NCBI GenBank assembly: GCA_022376515.1
Contig: WTXI01000003.1
Coordinates: 930,001-994,000, forward strand
DNA from: Lactifluus volemus
Lineage: Eukaryota; Basidiomycota; Agaricomycetes; Russulales; Russulaceae
DNA length: 64,000 nt
Direction of reading: 5' to 3'
In this document: positions 46,467 through 58,136 of the stretch, one piece after another
How positions within the stretch are numbered: the first letter of the stretch is position 1
Layout: every line of letters begins with the position of its first letter
Program-made: the position numbers and the translations under genes
Notes under the pieces: generated by a model
The model's database searches: none
What the model saw: the letters and a program-made list of their open reading frames with translations, nothing else
What the model was told of the DNA's origin: nothing

Positions 46467-48612
46467 CGATGACACGATATGGTGGAGAATTTCCCATACT
46501 TGGGTCGACAGACTGCCTCACCTCAATTGATAATTGGTGGCTTATTCGGGAGCCTTGGTGAGATAGCACAAAGATCCGTTATCTCCAACCGCTTGTACGT
46601 ACCTTCCTGCAATCGTGTTCCCATTTTATGAATTGGTTACCAAGAGCCACGATGCATCGCCCATTCTTGAACTGCCTATCACAAGGTGTCTACGTCGTGT
46701 TCGGGTGTTACTGATGTCGGCGTGAATACAATATGTTACCTTTCCGGTAATAGAGGCGCAGCGCGTTCCATAGAAGCGCGCAAGTCGTAGGACAGCACCC
46801 TTCGGCTAAAACGGTCTTCAAGTTGGCGCAGAGCTACCACATCCCAACACGAGCAATCTTGAGACAAGCTCATCCTGGCATTGAGCCCCCGACCCACAGT
46901 CATTCCTGTGCCACAGCGATGATAGGCTTGCTCGGCTACCTAGTCCAATATCACCGTGAAAACAGTCTGCGTTTGCGATGGTCTCTCCGCATGCAAATGC
47001 CTATTTTGGAGTTCTGTACTCATAGGCTTCCAGGTTTTCCTTCTCCCGTATTTCAAAGGCATCATCGATAACAAATGCGTGCCGCAGATGTGATCACAAG
47101 GACCAGATTCCTAAGACCGAGCTCTACCGCGGCCTAACATGATCCCATCAACACAACGGCTCGGAAAAATACCGGGCTGTTGCTCAGATGAGTACGTCGG
47201 CCGCGGAAATGATGCACTAAGGCATGGGCCGCTATCTACCACGGTGTCACTGGCAAATACAAGAGGACGCACGCATGCACGCAAGGCGATGTGCGATGAA
47301 CGAAAACCCATCGTAGTGATTTTTGAGTAAATTGAAGCCTTGATCTGAGCGGCACAGAGAAGGAATCAAGTACTCGTAGGTTACGTGCCAGTGCAGAATC
47401 ATGCTAGCTCTTGCTCTCGTATACCACCATCTATGGGCTGGTTTCGAGTCGAGGGAACCTTTCATCTACAAGGTCCGTATTACAAACGATCCTGTCTCAT
47501 CTGAAATTAACTTATGGAGGTTCTCGGTCAGTTGCTGTCCTCTCTGGGGATTATGGATACCGTCCTCTTCCAGAGTCAGCCTCCTCCGCCTTTGTCAAGT
47601 CCTCCCCTTTCACTAAACCCAAATCCTGGACTTGATCGCGTTTGTGCTCAAATTTTAGTCAACATTAACGCGTTCAGGTTCAGGATATCGTTAACCTTCA
47701 TCAACTGCGAGTCTTTGGGTGTCAGCGATGAATTCCACCTTTCTGGGAACCCCGGTTCAGCCCGTGACCTCTCCGTTCTAGGCTTGACCATTTAACTTTC
47801 CACTTGAGATGATCGTCTCCTGGTGTTCAAGAAGTCTTAAACCGTGACACCGTACTGTGTTTTATTTTCTCTGTCCTTGACCTTGAACATGGAAAACAAG
47901 ACACGCAACGGCGTTACGGACACAAAGTGCAACATCACTGCTGCCTTTTGAGCGCCACTTGGCAGGAGGACGGTATCACGTCCTGGTCCCTCATTCGACT
48001 TTCAGGAGAGCGCTGGCCAGGTCGTCATAGTGTTTTTCCATCAGATGCTTGCCAGGCATCTAAGGGAAAACCGACTAGAAGGAAAGTGCGGCTTTGTGCT
48101 GTCTTACAGTCCTTTTGGCTAGACTCGACATCCATGCCACCATCGGGTGTTTACCTCCAACGCTGAGCCCATGTTCCTCTTAGGGACTGGCGGTATTGCC
48201 ACAACCAACAGTGAATTCTTGTATGCCTATGCCGTGTTGGTATACAGGAATTATTATGTGTTCAGTTATCGCCTCTATAAGCCTGCCCACTTTGTAGATC
48301 AACCGATTTCGATAGAGAAACCTTTGGAACAACATGTACCGTGCGCATAACTCTTCCACAAGACGGTCCCCTCTGCTGTACTGAAATGTCTTACTGCACT
48401 CTTCGAGTTTGCTGTCTATGCATGCATATAATTACACGGCCAAAACGACAGAAGCGGTGAGGCAAAAACCCGGTAACTGGTTATGATATGGCTAGACAGA
48501 TGGGGCAGGGATGGGCAGTAAGAATGAAGTATAATGTTATGTATATCTACAACAGGATTTTGGTTAAATATGGGTTTGTCTGTAAATAACAGTAATGCTA
48601 CATTGGGGAAAG
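46467..48612. other. 2.1-kb gene-poor segment with copy B of a dispersed repeat
   Basis: The first ~370 bp (to about 46830) is the 3' flank that is also duplicated beside the MOD5 pseudogene. 46920-47135 is copy B of the dispersed repeat. Beyond it I see only short frames without conserved content (47411-47800, 47927-48350). Confidence 0.5.
46920..47135. repeat. dispersed repeat, copy B
   Basis: Direct-orientation partner of 37605-37855, with the same succession of short identical blocks. The two copies lie about 9.3 kb apart, each inside one of the two gene-poor segments of the window. Confidence 0.65.
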
Positions 48613-49771
48613 TCAGTCGTGTGAGTTTACTTTTGTCAGAATGAAAGACAGGTGGTAGTGAAACGCATCAAGAATCGCACGCATAAAGCCCACGTGGCGC
48701 TTCTTGTATGGGGCAACGGCCGTGCCACGCCGTGTGAGGGACGTGTCACGCCTTTTGAGTTTGCAAATCGCCCCCGACGAGGACGGCGTTGAGGTCGGTC
48801 TGGCCCCAGACCCATTCGTGGACGTCGGCTCGTTTCCCGGGGTTGTGCCTGAGCCGTTCGTTGAACCATTTGTCGCCGGTGAGCCTGAGCTGACATCGGT
48901 CCCAGTCCCACTATCCGGTGAGGCCAGGTTGGACACCGGCGGGCCGGGGAAAACGTAAGGCGAACCCCGGTCAAACACGGTTGGGTCGTAGATGCCCGGA
49001 TCGTTGTCATTGTAAGCGCCGGGGAAGGATACAGTCTGGTTGGGGGTGCCAGTTTTCGAGCCACCGACGAGGATCTGGGTGCATGACGGGTAGAACTCGG
49101 CGCCGCCCAGGTTCACGGCGAGGTGTAGAGCAATGATCTCATGACGAATGAGGTAGCCGCCAGATGAGACGTCATCAGGGAGGGTGACAAAGACGGGTTC
49201 TTTATTCACTGTCGAGTTTCGTAAGTTACTTTGAGAGAAAGAACAAGAGCTCTACGCACTGACATCCTGCTGGTACCAAGTGGACCCATCGGGCTTTATA
49301 CCGAGCTGGTCGACTTTGAACCACTTTGCTGTTGAACCATTAAATTTGTCGCACGTGCTACTATCACACGCCCCCATGTAAGTCATGATTGGGCCGGTAT
49401 TATGAGGCCACTTGCGGCCAAAGACGCGTCGGGTTAGCGGCAAGTTGAAAAAAAAAAGGCCAGGAACGGCGACTGACATTTCCCTGGTTAGGATCACCCC
49501 AAAAAAACTCTACGACAGAACCAGGATTCGCGGGAACGACCATGGTGGCTAACTGGGCAGCCAGCCCGCAATTTATATCTAGGTTTTGGGCACCCTTGAC
49601 GGGGCTAATATCAGCGATCTGGCGAATGGGACTATCTGTGGGCTGCGCGCCGGGGACATTGCCACTGTAGGGTGTGCCATCTATTACAACTTTTGTGACA
49701 TAACCGTGGGCTGCGGCCAAGGGAAGAAAAGCAAGGAGTGGGGAGAGGAAGAGGACAAAGTTAAAGAGCAT
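48613..49771 (-). CDS. AA9 lytic polysaccharide monooxygenase
   Basis: The minus-strand start at 49771 gives a signal peptide of 21 residues ending LPLAAA, with cleavage directly before HGYV, so the mature protein begins with the copper-binding His1. Blocks: KVVIDGTPYSGNVPG, DINCGLAAQLATMVVPANPG, VVEFFWGD, then across an intron GNWPHNTGPIMTYMGACDSS (second copper His), STWYQQDVS, YLIRHEIIALHLA (conserved active-site His), GGAEFYPSCTQILVGGS (axial Tyr). A Ser/Thr/Gly-rich linker (~50 aa) follows and then a basic tail CKLKRRDTSLTRRGTAVAPY instead of a CBM1. AA9 enzymes oxidatively cleave cellulose or hemicellulose outside the cell. Three exons; no lesions seen. Confidence 0.92.
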
Positions 49772-50875
49772 AAGAGAGCGTGGAAGTGAGTGGGGGTGGA
49801 TGAGCCGTGGTCGATTCTGCCTGCCTGCTCCTCGTCTCCTCTTACTGTATTAACGAGAAACGAAGTTGGCCTTGAGGCTTAAGGACCCTTCTCCAACTGC
49901 CCCGCTTCTTTCCGGTCGCTTGATCCGTCCGTCAGCCGCGGTCTCCGAATCCAGTGAGTTTACTAGCAACTCGCTCACTCCAGCCAATTCGGAGATGTTA
50001 CAGAGGGGTGCACGTCAGCCCGGCCCCACTTCAACCCGTTCAATAGGAATCACGGTGCTCCATCGACATCAGAGAGCTGACGACATGTGGGAGATCTTGT
50101 GAACATCCAAAGTGACACAACTTGAACTGGGGAGACCGATTTCTCTTAACGGATCACTGAGCATTATTGGGTAATTATATGACCTTCACATCCGACATCG
50201 TTACGCTCACCTTGTGTTCCGTAGCGTTCTGCATGCCGGAAATTTCCGTTGATTCACTGCGGTCTTTCCTGCGCTTGATCTGAGGCCTATTTAGGGGAGG
50301 GATGATTTGGCCGGGCCCTTGGAAGTAAAGAAACAAGACAAGCAATGCTGGAGCTCTCGCTGCTTGTGCGTGTGCGGCATCGTTGGTGGTGAGACATACT
50401 GCATACTGTAAATCACGCACAAATTGACTGGTAACCATCTTTATTGCTGGATCGTACGACGACGTTTTTCATCGCATTTACCATGCATGTATCTTACGGC
50501 ATTATTGACGTACGCCTCGGATACAACATTTTCAACGCCCGTCGTCACAATCTTGAGGTGGGTTTACTTTGTTCAACGCAATCGAGGTCCAGGAGACTCT
50601 AGGGCCATCTCCATCGATGGGGGTAGGCGACTTTGTGGATGGCGACCAGCAGGATGGGCTCGGAGGCCTATTGAGTGCGAGCGCAGATGCGCTGGAAAAA
50701 CGGGCTAGGGACCACTCAACTCAATGAGGGAATAGACTTAACATGAGACCTCCCGGAAACTCACCTTTGTCAAAAAAAATTTGACAGTGAAATCAGTCAT
50801 CGTTATGGAAAGATTTTGTAGTTGTGGGCACTTGAGCTGAGGCCATTGAGTGGACGCAATCGAGAATTGAGGATT
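49772..50875. other. gene-poor stretch, nothing recognised
   Basis: About 1.1 kb upstream of the LPMO. Minus frame 50175-50438 and plus frames 49866-50102 and 50424-50708 show no domain. The first few hundred bases act as the LPMO promoter region. Confidence 0.45.
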
Positions 50876-51620
50876 TCATTTTCCAAGATGAACAAATCTT
50901 ATACCAGATTTGATGTCGTTCAATTTGGAACCTGGATATCCGACAATCTTTGTCGACGTAAAATCGATCGAATAGGGCGAGGGGGAGTCGGCGTCGTTGT
51001 CAGAACGCCACCGAGGCTGTCGTCCCTTTCCTCCACGCCCTTCAGAGTCGGAAGATTGAACACAACACCCGCCAACCGTCTCGATGCTTCCACGCTTGCC
51101 AGGCGTTGGTAGAGGTGTATCTGCTTGACGCGTCGCTCCGAATTTTGGAATAGCTTTCGAAGATCTGCCTCTGTTGAAGTCGTGGATGGGGGCCATAGCC
51201 AGAGACGCACGCAGTAAGTCCTCGACGTTCGTGCGCTGGATAAGAACAATTGTTGGCTTTGACACGCGTAGAGGATGACCTATTCGCACTATACCAATTC
51301 CGGGTTGCCCTGTTATGACTGCCGAAGGCAGAACCTGATCTCCACGTTTGTCGACTTTATCATAGTGCTGCTCGCAATGCTTTGAGCACCCAATATCCTC
51401 GATACCCGAGTCAAGAATGTGATAGCCCGGACCAAATTCGTCCTGCAGATTCTACTCATCCTCGTCCGAGTCTACATCCATCGTTTCGTCTTCACCCGTC
51501 ACGCTGTCATGATGTGGCTCAGCCTCGGCTCAGGCTCTTTCTCTTCATCAAGCACGTGGTCCCAGAACTCCGGGTCATAAGATCGATGTCTGGTAGGAGG
51601 GTCCATTCGCTAATAGCATG
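50876..51620 (-). pseudogene. broken P-loop protein fragment
   Basis: Minus-strand reading gives PEFWDHVLDEEKEPEPRLSH, then after a frame change an acidic MDVDSDEDE with a stop, then FGPGYHILDSGIEDIGCSKH, VLPSAVITGQPGIG and PTIVLIQRTNVEDLLRASLA. The GQPGIG looks like the start of a Walker A motif, but the Lys-Ser/Thr that should follow is missing: the sequence jumps to IVRIGHPLRVSKP. No downstream ATPase blocks are found. It appears to be a truncated, rearranged copy of a P-loop protein whose intact form is not in this window. The product is not recognised further. Confidence 0.5.
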
Positions 51621-51890
51621 ACGTTTGACGACTGAGGCAAGAGTCGAGGGTGTGGATGCCATTGTTAAGAGAACAGTTTCCAAAGTACAGCTTCACAGCG
51701 TCCTTTACGGTGAGCACTGGCAGAAACTGGAGTACAGTCCGTAAGACCCAACAGATATACGTCCGCAAGAGGACCATAGTACTGGCACACGCGCCTTCCC
51801 CTCTCTTCACCTTTCATCCCTTGGCACATACCGGTGCACGTTCTGTTTCACAGAGTTGTGTCGTACCGACCAAGTTCTTGGAGGTGGGTT

Positions 51891-53490
51891 CGGGCCGTGA
51901 GCCCATTTCATATCTCGCTCTCTCGTCGGGACTACATACTGGATGCAGTACATCATCTTCCCTGGCCGGAACGGGCTGATCATCTACGCTATCCCGGGTA
52001 ACAAAAGATTTGCGCGAGTTCTTCTCGAAGTCACACAATCGGCAGTCATCACTCCTCCTGGCGTAGCTCTTGCCTCCTGCATGCTTCTGGACCCTACCAT
52101 TGCAACTTCATGGCTTCGGAGAGATACGAAAAACGTTCTTCGTAATCTGGAGATTATGAAGGAAAGTGGCAGGACAATGAGCGATATTCACCGAGAGCAA
52201 TCGATGCTGTACGCAGCCGAGCTGACGCTCAAGTGTAGGTTAGGTATTCCAGTAGTAAACTTCTGAACGTCTCAACCTTCGCGAAGGCTTATGAAAACCT
52301 CGTGGATGAAGTCCGTGAACTGACTCGGCTGGTGTCATCGTCCGAGAAGAGCGATTCGAGCGCTTCGGCCGCGTCGTCATCATATCTCGGGACAGGTTCG
52401 GGACTTTCATCGATACCTCGCTGATCCATCGCCGTTAGAGAAGAAGTAACCAATTTCTGTCGAAATCCTGAAAGGTTGCTAATCGCCAATACTCCAAGCG
52501 GCAAGTCGCATGGATTCGCAACAATTTCCTCCATATAGCACATATAGCAAAGTCGACGGAGAGAACCTTGTATCCGGTCTGCATCATTCCATCAAATGGG
52601 TAGGTAGACCGCTCATTCTAGACTTATACGCATAAATGGAGGACGGAGGTCAAAGTCGCAGCGAACGAATGGCTTGGCAGAATGTCAGCTGAATGCTTGG
52701 ACCCTTTATTCATTTTTTTTTTTACGTGGACAGTCTCAACAAAACGAAAGGATCCACTCCCCGATCCACCCACTCGTTTCTTCCCCAGAAAAGGGATGCT
52801 CTCGCTGCTACTCCCTTCATGGCCACGGAGTATGCACACGAGTAGTAGCCCTTATCTTTGGAAAAAATGCAAATACTAACCACTTTAAGTCCGACGGAAG
52901 CTTGTAGTACTGGCGGCCGCCGCAAAGCCATATGCTGCGTCTGCGCCGTGGACGACCTGTAATGATCGATCCGAATGGGCGGTTAGCCACGAAGGATATT
53001 AGGATGACGAAGAGATTATCATTATCTTACCTTTCTGCGGAGCCCTTGTACGTAGTAATGACAGGAACCATGACGGGAATTTCCCATGGGTGCCATTTGT
53101 CGTGAGATACCCTCCGACCTAATTGATGATGGCTTATTCGGGACCTGACCATCCACTCATACCATTTTCTCATTGTTCAAATTTCGGACTTTGTGAGATA
53201 AGACAACTTGAAAGATCCGTTATCTCCACCCACTTCAAGTTGGTTGGTTATGCGTACGTACTTTCCTGCGATCCGAATTCGGTTTATTATAAAAATTGGC
53301 TAGACCATTGACACGATGCCGGTCACATGCGTCATATAATGCTTAAAGCTGATTAGAACGCTCCTTCAGCGTCGTGTTCGAGCCTGGAAAATGTTTTCCG
53401 TGTCTGCGTGAATTTCTCCATTTCAGGCAATAGAGCACGGGGCGTTCCGTGGAAGCGCGCTAGTCGTAGGATCCTGCGTGGAGATGTATA
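51891..53490 (+). pseudogene. MOD5: decayed segmental duplicate of the MOD5 gene and its 3' flank
   Basis: From 51891 the sequence follows 44871 onward: 21 identical bases across the end of MOD5 exon 1 and the intron-1 donor, then a deletion in the intron, then recognisable TTYWMQYIIFPGR-like, DTKNVLRNLEIMKESGRTMS, DIHREQSM, VDEVRELTRLV-like and zinc-finger region (VRRLRRG-type remnants near 52920-52960) in shifting frames. The match goes on past the gene into the 3' flank: gggaatttccca, ttggcttattcggga, agatccgttatctcca, and the end block gtggaagcgcgctagtcgtagga at 53450-53473 versus atagaagcgcgcaagtcgtagga in the original. Exon 1 with the P-loop is absent, several internal exons are shortened and frames are lost, so it cannot make the enzyme. 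Confidence 0.85.
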
Positions 53491-53844
53491 CGTCCCTTTA
53501 GCCCAACATGGTCAGGCCTGGAGCTAATTCAACACCTCGGGGAAAATGCACAATCATGGCATGTCGCATCAATCTCTACTGTGAAGATACAGTATTTATA
53601 AGGCCACATCAGACATCTGAGAAGTCATAGTGACAAGATGTGAAATACATATGACATATAATGTACAGAGAATGTGGCGTCGTATATGGTGATGATATAC
53701 GATGGCCAATTCAACATGTCTGATATGGAGAAGAACGAAACGGAGGGAGTGTAATGAAAAAAAAAGGGGCCGCAGCGCGGAAAAAAGTTGTTACAGTTCC
53801 GGTGTCTAAGGTCATCGCCATGCGAATTGATGATAAGCCGTCCT
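53491..53844. other. intergenic, no gene
   Basis: About 350 bp after the MOD5 duplicate, AT-rich near 53580-53720. Holds the 3' flank of the minus-strand RING gene. Nothing else seen. Confidence 0.45.
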
Positions 53845-54831
53845 TCATGAGAGGAGTGTGCCAATAACGAGTGCGCAACCAAGTAGGCTGAGAAGAGAGC
53901 CAAACTCGCGCAGCGGCACTAAATCAGACATAAGGGCCGCGAAAGATTCGTACTTCGGCTGGATAGATAGCGCACGGTTTCGCCTTTGGGAACGACCATC
54001 CTCGCTCTCTGACGTTGAGGGGGACGCTGCGTCCGAGTCATATTCTTGACTTGAACTCGAGCCTGAGCCAGATGATGGTGTAAGGATAAGCCGACGGGAC
54101 CGTGAATTCGGGGGAGAAAGCCGGCGTGAGGGGCGTGGCGTCAGTAAGAAACGGACAGCGGAGAGTTTGGGCTTTGCAGGAGGGTGAAGGGAAATAGTGT
54201 CCGTTTCTAGTGATAGAGGCACACGACATGTAGGACAACGCCCATCCGACCCGATCGCTGACAACCACTGTCATGCGCTCAGCGACAAGACAAGATTCTG
54301 TGCCACGCCGACTTACGTCTGACAGGTGCTGATAACAGAACAGCTGCCCACAGCACCTTGATTTGTTAGGTTTCACAGCAGACTCGAAGCTGTACCGAAT
54401 AATGGATGAGTATGATAGCGGGATGGATGTTGTGCCTGAACCGAATAGACCCACGTACCAGATCCCACAGACGTCGCGCATGTCTCGTCCCGTGGTGATT
54501 CCCTTCTTACCATTCCAGCCCTGGGCCCGTGTCAGTCGGGTGTTTTCTTGATCATGCGTGGAAGCGAGCGTGGGAGTAGACGTCGCAGGAGTGGGAAGGG
54601 TTTCAATACCATCACCGGGAGACTCTTCGATGATACTCTCGAGGGATCCATGAGAATTCAAGTGTGTCCGGGAGCGCGTACGAGGAAGGCGGCGTGTGGG
54701 TGAAGGGAGTGGGGATGTCTAGAACGAAGGAAAGGCCTGAATATCAAGCAAATTGATGGGATGCAACTTATTCATACCTGAGGTAGGACTGAAAGTGGAG
54801 AGGAGGGTGAGGAGGGTGGTATCAGAGCCAT
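53845..54831 (-). CDS. RING-finger protein with C-terminal membrane tail
   Basis: The minus-strand start is set at 54831 (MALIPPSSPSSPLSVLPQ), followed across an intron by TSPLPSPTRRLPRTRSRTHL, SHGSLESIIEESPGDGIETL and ARDMRDV-type sequence. The RING is assembled over two introns: CGIC, FESAVKPNKSRCCGQLFCYQ, HLSDWLSAIGSDGRCPTCRV, with Cys/His spacing C-x2-C...C-C-x4-C-x2-H...C-x2-C. A Pro/Ser-rich region (LLTPRPSRRLSPPNSRSRRL) leads to EFGSLLSLLGCALVIGTLLS, a terminal membrane span ending in a stop at 53845. Probably a tail-anchored E3 ubiquitin ligase of ER or another organelle; no specific orthologue recognised. Confidence 0.8.
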
Positions 54832-55370
54832 TTTCTGCGGAAAGGTGATGGATGTAAGAGACAAAACGCCTCTGAAATGGGTTTCTAATGAGTAGTGCTC
54901 CGGCCAAATATCAGAAGGACATAAACGGAGAGCGGCCCGGGGCTTAAGTGACACAATATTCGGTATCAGCAACAGAACCAATCAAGATCCTTTTTACGGA
55001 TCCGATATAGGTGGGCATTTGACGATCCTCCCTATTATGATGGGTTACAGAGGCTGTGTCTTTATGGGAACACCGGTTTTGTGCACGATTATGGATGAGA
55101 CCGGACTGTCATAGATCGGACCGGCATATTTGAAACGGTGACCACTGGTGACCGGTGAGCGCTCGGATGTTTGACCTTGGAGGGGGGAAGCCGTCCAATA
55201 ACGATCGAGTGGTGTTGGCAGCACAATGGAAAGGCTCACAATCAGCTTGTAGGGATGACAATAAACCTAGCTGGAGAGACAATGGCTTCAGACACGTGCC
55301 GGCGTGTTGTGACCCAGTTTGTCCCTCGCACTGAACCCTAATGCTCAGGCTCAGCGCCTTCCGGTAAGTA
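54832..55370. other. intergenic, no gene
   Basis: About 540 bp between two minus-strand genes. It holds the RING gene promoter and the 3' end of the next gene. No conserved frames seen. Confidence 0.45.
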
Positions 55371-56517
55371 TTAACGGGCGTTGAGATCCAATTTGGCCAG
55401 TTTAGAAAGTAAATTTGCACGTTCGTCGAGCAATGCAAGCGCATGCTGACTGGGAGATGTGTGCCGGGTGATCGAGCGCTTTTCGGCAGGATGGCGTGGC
55501 ATGCAGGGTATATCAGGCTAGAGGGAGCTATTGGTTAATGGTGGCTACTAGGGGAGACACTTGCGTATTGTCTCTCACCTTTTCTGGTACAGAACATGCG
55601 TGGAGCATCTTGGCAGCTTTGCGGGCCTCGAATGTGCGTAATTCCAAATCAGCGTCCACTTGCTGGATATATCCATCATAGCGCACGGCGCAGTCTTTCA
55701 GATAAGAGTTCTTAGAAGAACTTTCATCTTGAGAGCAATCGCAGTATGCATCGACCGTGTCGTCGTTATCACGAGTGAGTGACTCGTGTTCGGTACGCAA
55801 GAGCTCTTTTAGCTCTTCTTCACCCTGTTGAGCGAGGAACGATGGGTCTTCTATTTCGTGGATGCACTGAGGTCGGTGTCTGTGCTCTACTTGGGATGAG
55901 GTGTGTTCGTTTCTCGGTCGCCGTGTTTCTGTAGCCAAACTATTAACCGATTGGATGGTAGTCTCGGACTCTTGGTATTCCCTGTCAAATGAAAAAGCAC
56001 TAGTAGCAGTATTTGTGGCGGTGGATCGCGTTGAAGGGGAAGCTATTCGTGGAGCCTCCAGAATAGACCTCCCGGTGCTTCCGTTCGCTGTTGAGAGTGG
56101 CGTTTTCGGGATTCTAGAGGAAGAATTAATATTGAATGGGAGCAATCCCGTCTGTTTTCCGAGCCAGCAGAGTAGTTTGGCTATGAAGACGACCTCTTCC
56201 CATTCACCTGCGGCAAGACGCCGAGGATCGATGTCACTGAGGCCAATATCTTCGTTGAGAACATCTGTCTCGAGTACTCCCAGGAAGATCTTCATGGCCT
56301 GTACTTTGGCCGCATCGCTGCGGGACTCACGGATAGAGGCGGATATAGGGAGGCGGGACTGGAGGAGTGACTCTAGTATGGCAAGTAGCAAAGAAGGGGT
56401 GAGGTCTAGTGGTGAATCGAGTACAAATGGAAGGCCAATACGGTCGAGGAGAGCGTTGAGAGGGTCGATGAGGGGTGGAGATAAATCAAAGGAGGCCAAC
56501 TCTGAGGAGGTGTTCAT
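55371..56517 (-). CDS. DUF5745-like (CEP95-type CH-like) domain protein
   Basis: The start at 56517 gives MNTSSELASFDLSPPLIDPL, NALLDRIGLPFVLDSPLDLT, PSLLLAILESLLQSRLPISA, VQAMKIFLGVLETDVLNEDI and GLSDIDPRRLAAGEWEEVVF, IAKLLCWLGKQTGLLP. This is the calponin-homology-like fold named DUF5745, known to me from centrosomal CEP95-type proteins. After a serine-rich region comes a coiled coil (EELKELLRTEHESLTRDN, DADLELRTFEARKAAKMLHA). A last exon reads EKRSITRHTSPSQHALALLD, ERANLLSKLAKLDLNAR and ends at 55371. The frame at 55528 that reads into the intron is not the end. A spindle-pole-body role is inference. Shares a 75-bp divergent promoter with the peroxin gene. Confidence 0.75.
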
Positions 56518-56592
56518 CGATGTTCAACTTTGACCACGACGCGTCGTGAAAAAGCCCGAAACTTTCACCAATGTCAATGACAACACGCAACA
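56518..56592. promoter_or_regulatory. 75-bp divergent promoter with 14-bp palindrome
   Basis: The space between the two start codons contains cacgacgcgtcgtg (56535-56548), a perfect palindrome centred on ACGCGT, the MluI cell-cycle box recognised by fungal MBF. It is the only obvious motif in the gap and would serve both genes. Confidence 0.5.
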
Positions 56593-58136
56593 ATGTCAGT
56601 CTTTGACTACGTCGATATTCCACCGTATGCTACCATCGTCCCAACGACCAGTACAAAGGTCAACTCCTCGCTCCCACCCTCGTCGAATGCCCCCGAAGAC
56701 TCTGCAACCTCGTCTGTCCCAGGCAACACCCCAACCCCAACCCGCACTGTCTTTGGAAACCTTCCCGGCATACTTGTTGCTTCATCACTTCAAATTCCAA
56801 CAAATGTACTAAATCCAAACCCGCGCAATGTCTCTCAGCTGGTGTCTACCCGGGATCCACTCTCAGTTCCTACGACCACGGTCAACTTCCGCAGGTTTAT
56901 CAGCAGGATAGGCCCACTGTTCTGGCTTCAAGATAGAATAGAGGAAATCGTGACCTGGAAGAAAGGTTGGAAGGTTACCGTGCTGTGGATGATGGCCTAC
57001 AGTTTCATCTGTTAGTCGGGTCTCACTATGGCTCATGAACGACGAGCTAACATTTTTGTAGGCTATCACCCACGAATCATTCTCTTGCTCCCTAACATCA
57101 TAGTTCTTACAATAATCATCACGGCACATCCTCGCACGAGCCTAGGAACCGGATCGTCGATTACGGAGCAGATTCAGCCGCCACCGCGTGCTCTTGCACG
57201 CGAAGGCAGCACAGAATGGCTCGGGAACATCCAGGGGGTACAGAATCTCATGGGCCTCCTGTATGTAGCTATAATTCGAATCTACTGAGATCGAGCAACT
57301 AAACCTAACACCCAGCGCCGATGTCCACGAAGCGTCCTTTCCTTATCTCCTGCACCTAACCTTCTCTACCCCTTACACACCGCAAATCTTCACGATAACT
57401 CTCTTGAGCACTCTCCTCGCTTTTCCCTTCCTCTCTCTAATCCCCCTTCGCCCATTGTTTCTCATATGCGGCCTTACCCCCTTTGCCTTCACCCACCCCT
57501 TTATCCGACGCACGCTCCCGCTTTTCCTGTCGAACCTGCCCCTTCCTTACGTGCGCGCGCGCTTCATGCGTCTCATTTACGACGACAGGCTCAAAGACCG
57601 CCACTGGCAAAGCGAGTTGCGCGAAGTTGAGCTATTCGAGAACGAGCGCTGGTTCCCAGCCGGTGAATCGACCGGTTGGAGCAAGGCTAACCTCAAATCG
57701 GGCGAGCGCGTCGCGTGGACGCGCGGGCGGGATGGTTGGACAGGCGTTGCTGCGGATGGCAATAGTGATATCAGGTCGGTGATCCCCTTCCACTCCTCCT
57801 CTTGCCTCGGCCTACTCACACAGTAACAGCAGTAATCTCACATTTATGCTCGCGCCTAACTGGGAATTTGTCGAAACTGAAGACTGGCGGGCCGATATCG
57901 AGGCCAAGTGGAGCGAAGTCGGCGCCGATGATTGTGAGTGTTTTTCCCAGGTCTTTGCTCATACAATTATAACCTCATTCTGTAATTCAGTGGGATGGGT
58001 ATATACTAATGATGCATGGCTCGAGCCACATGCGTCGCCGATGAATGAGCGGAAGACCAACCCCGCGACGATGACGCGGAGAAGGCGGTGGTTGAGACGA
58101 ATCTACTTAAACCCTGCTGTGCCTCCTGTGTTGTAA
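56593..58136 (+). CDS. integral peroxisomal membrane peroxin with DysF domain (Pex24/Pex28-30 family)
   Basis: The start gives MSVFDYVDIPPYATIVPTTS, a Pro/Thr-rich N-terminus, NFRRFISRIGPLFWLQDRIE and EIVTWKKGWKVTVLWMMAYS, then GYHPRIILLLPNIIVLTIII, WLGNIQGVQNLMGLL and several hydrophobic segments (ITLLSTLLAFPFLSLIPLRP, LFLICGLTPFAFTHPF). The C-terminal DysF parts are ELFENERWFPAGESTGWSKA, VAWTRGRDGWTG, and, after two introns, GWVYTNDAWLEPHASPMNER and TRRRRWLRRIYLNP. It stops at 58136. The family shapes ER-peroxisome contact and controls peroxisome number. No lesions seen. Convergent with the permease. Confidence 0.87.
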
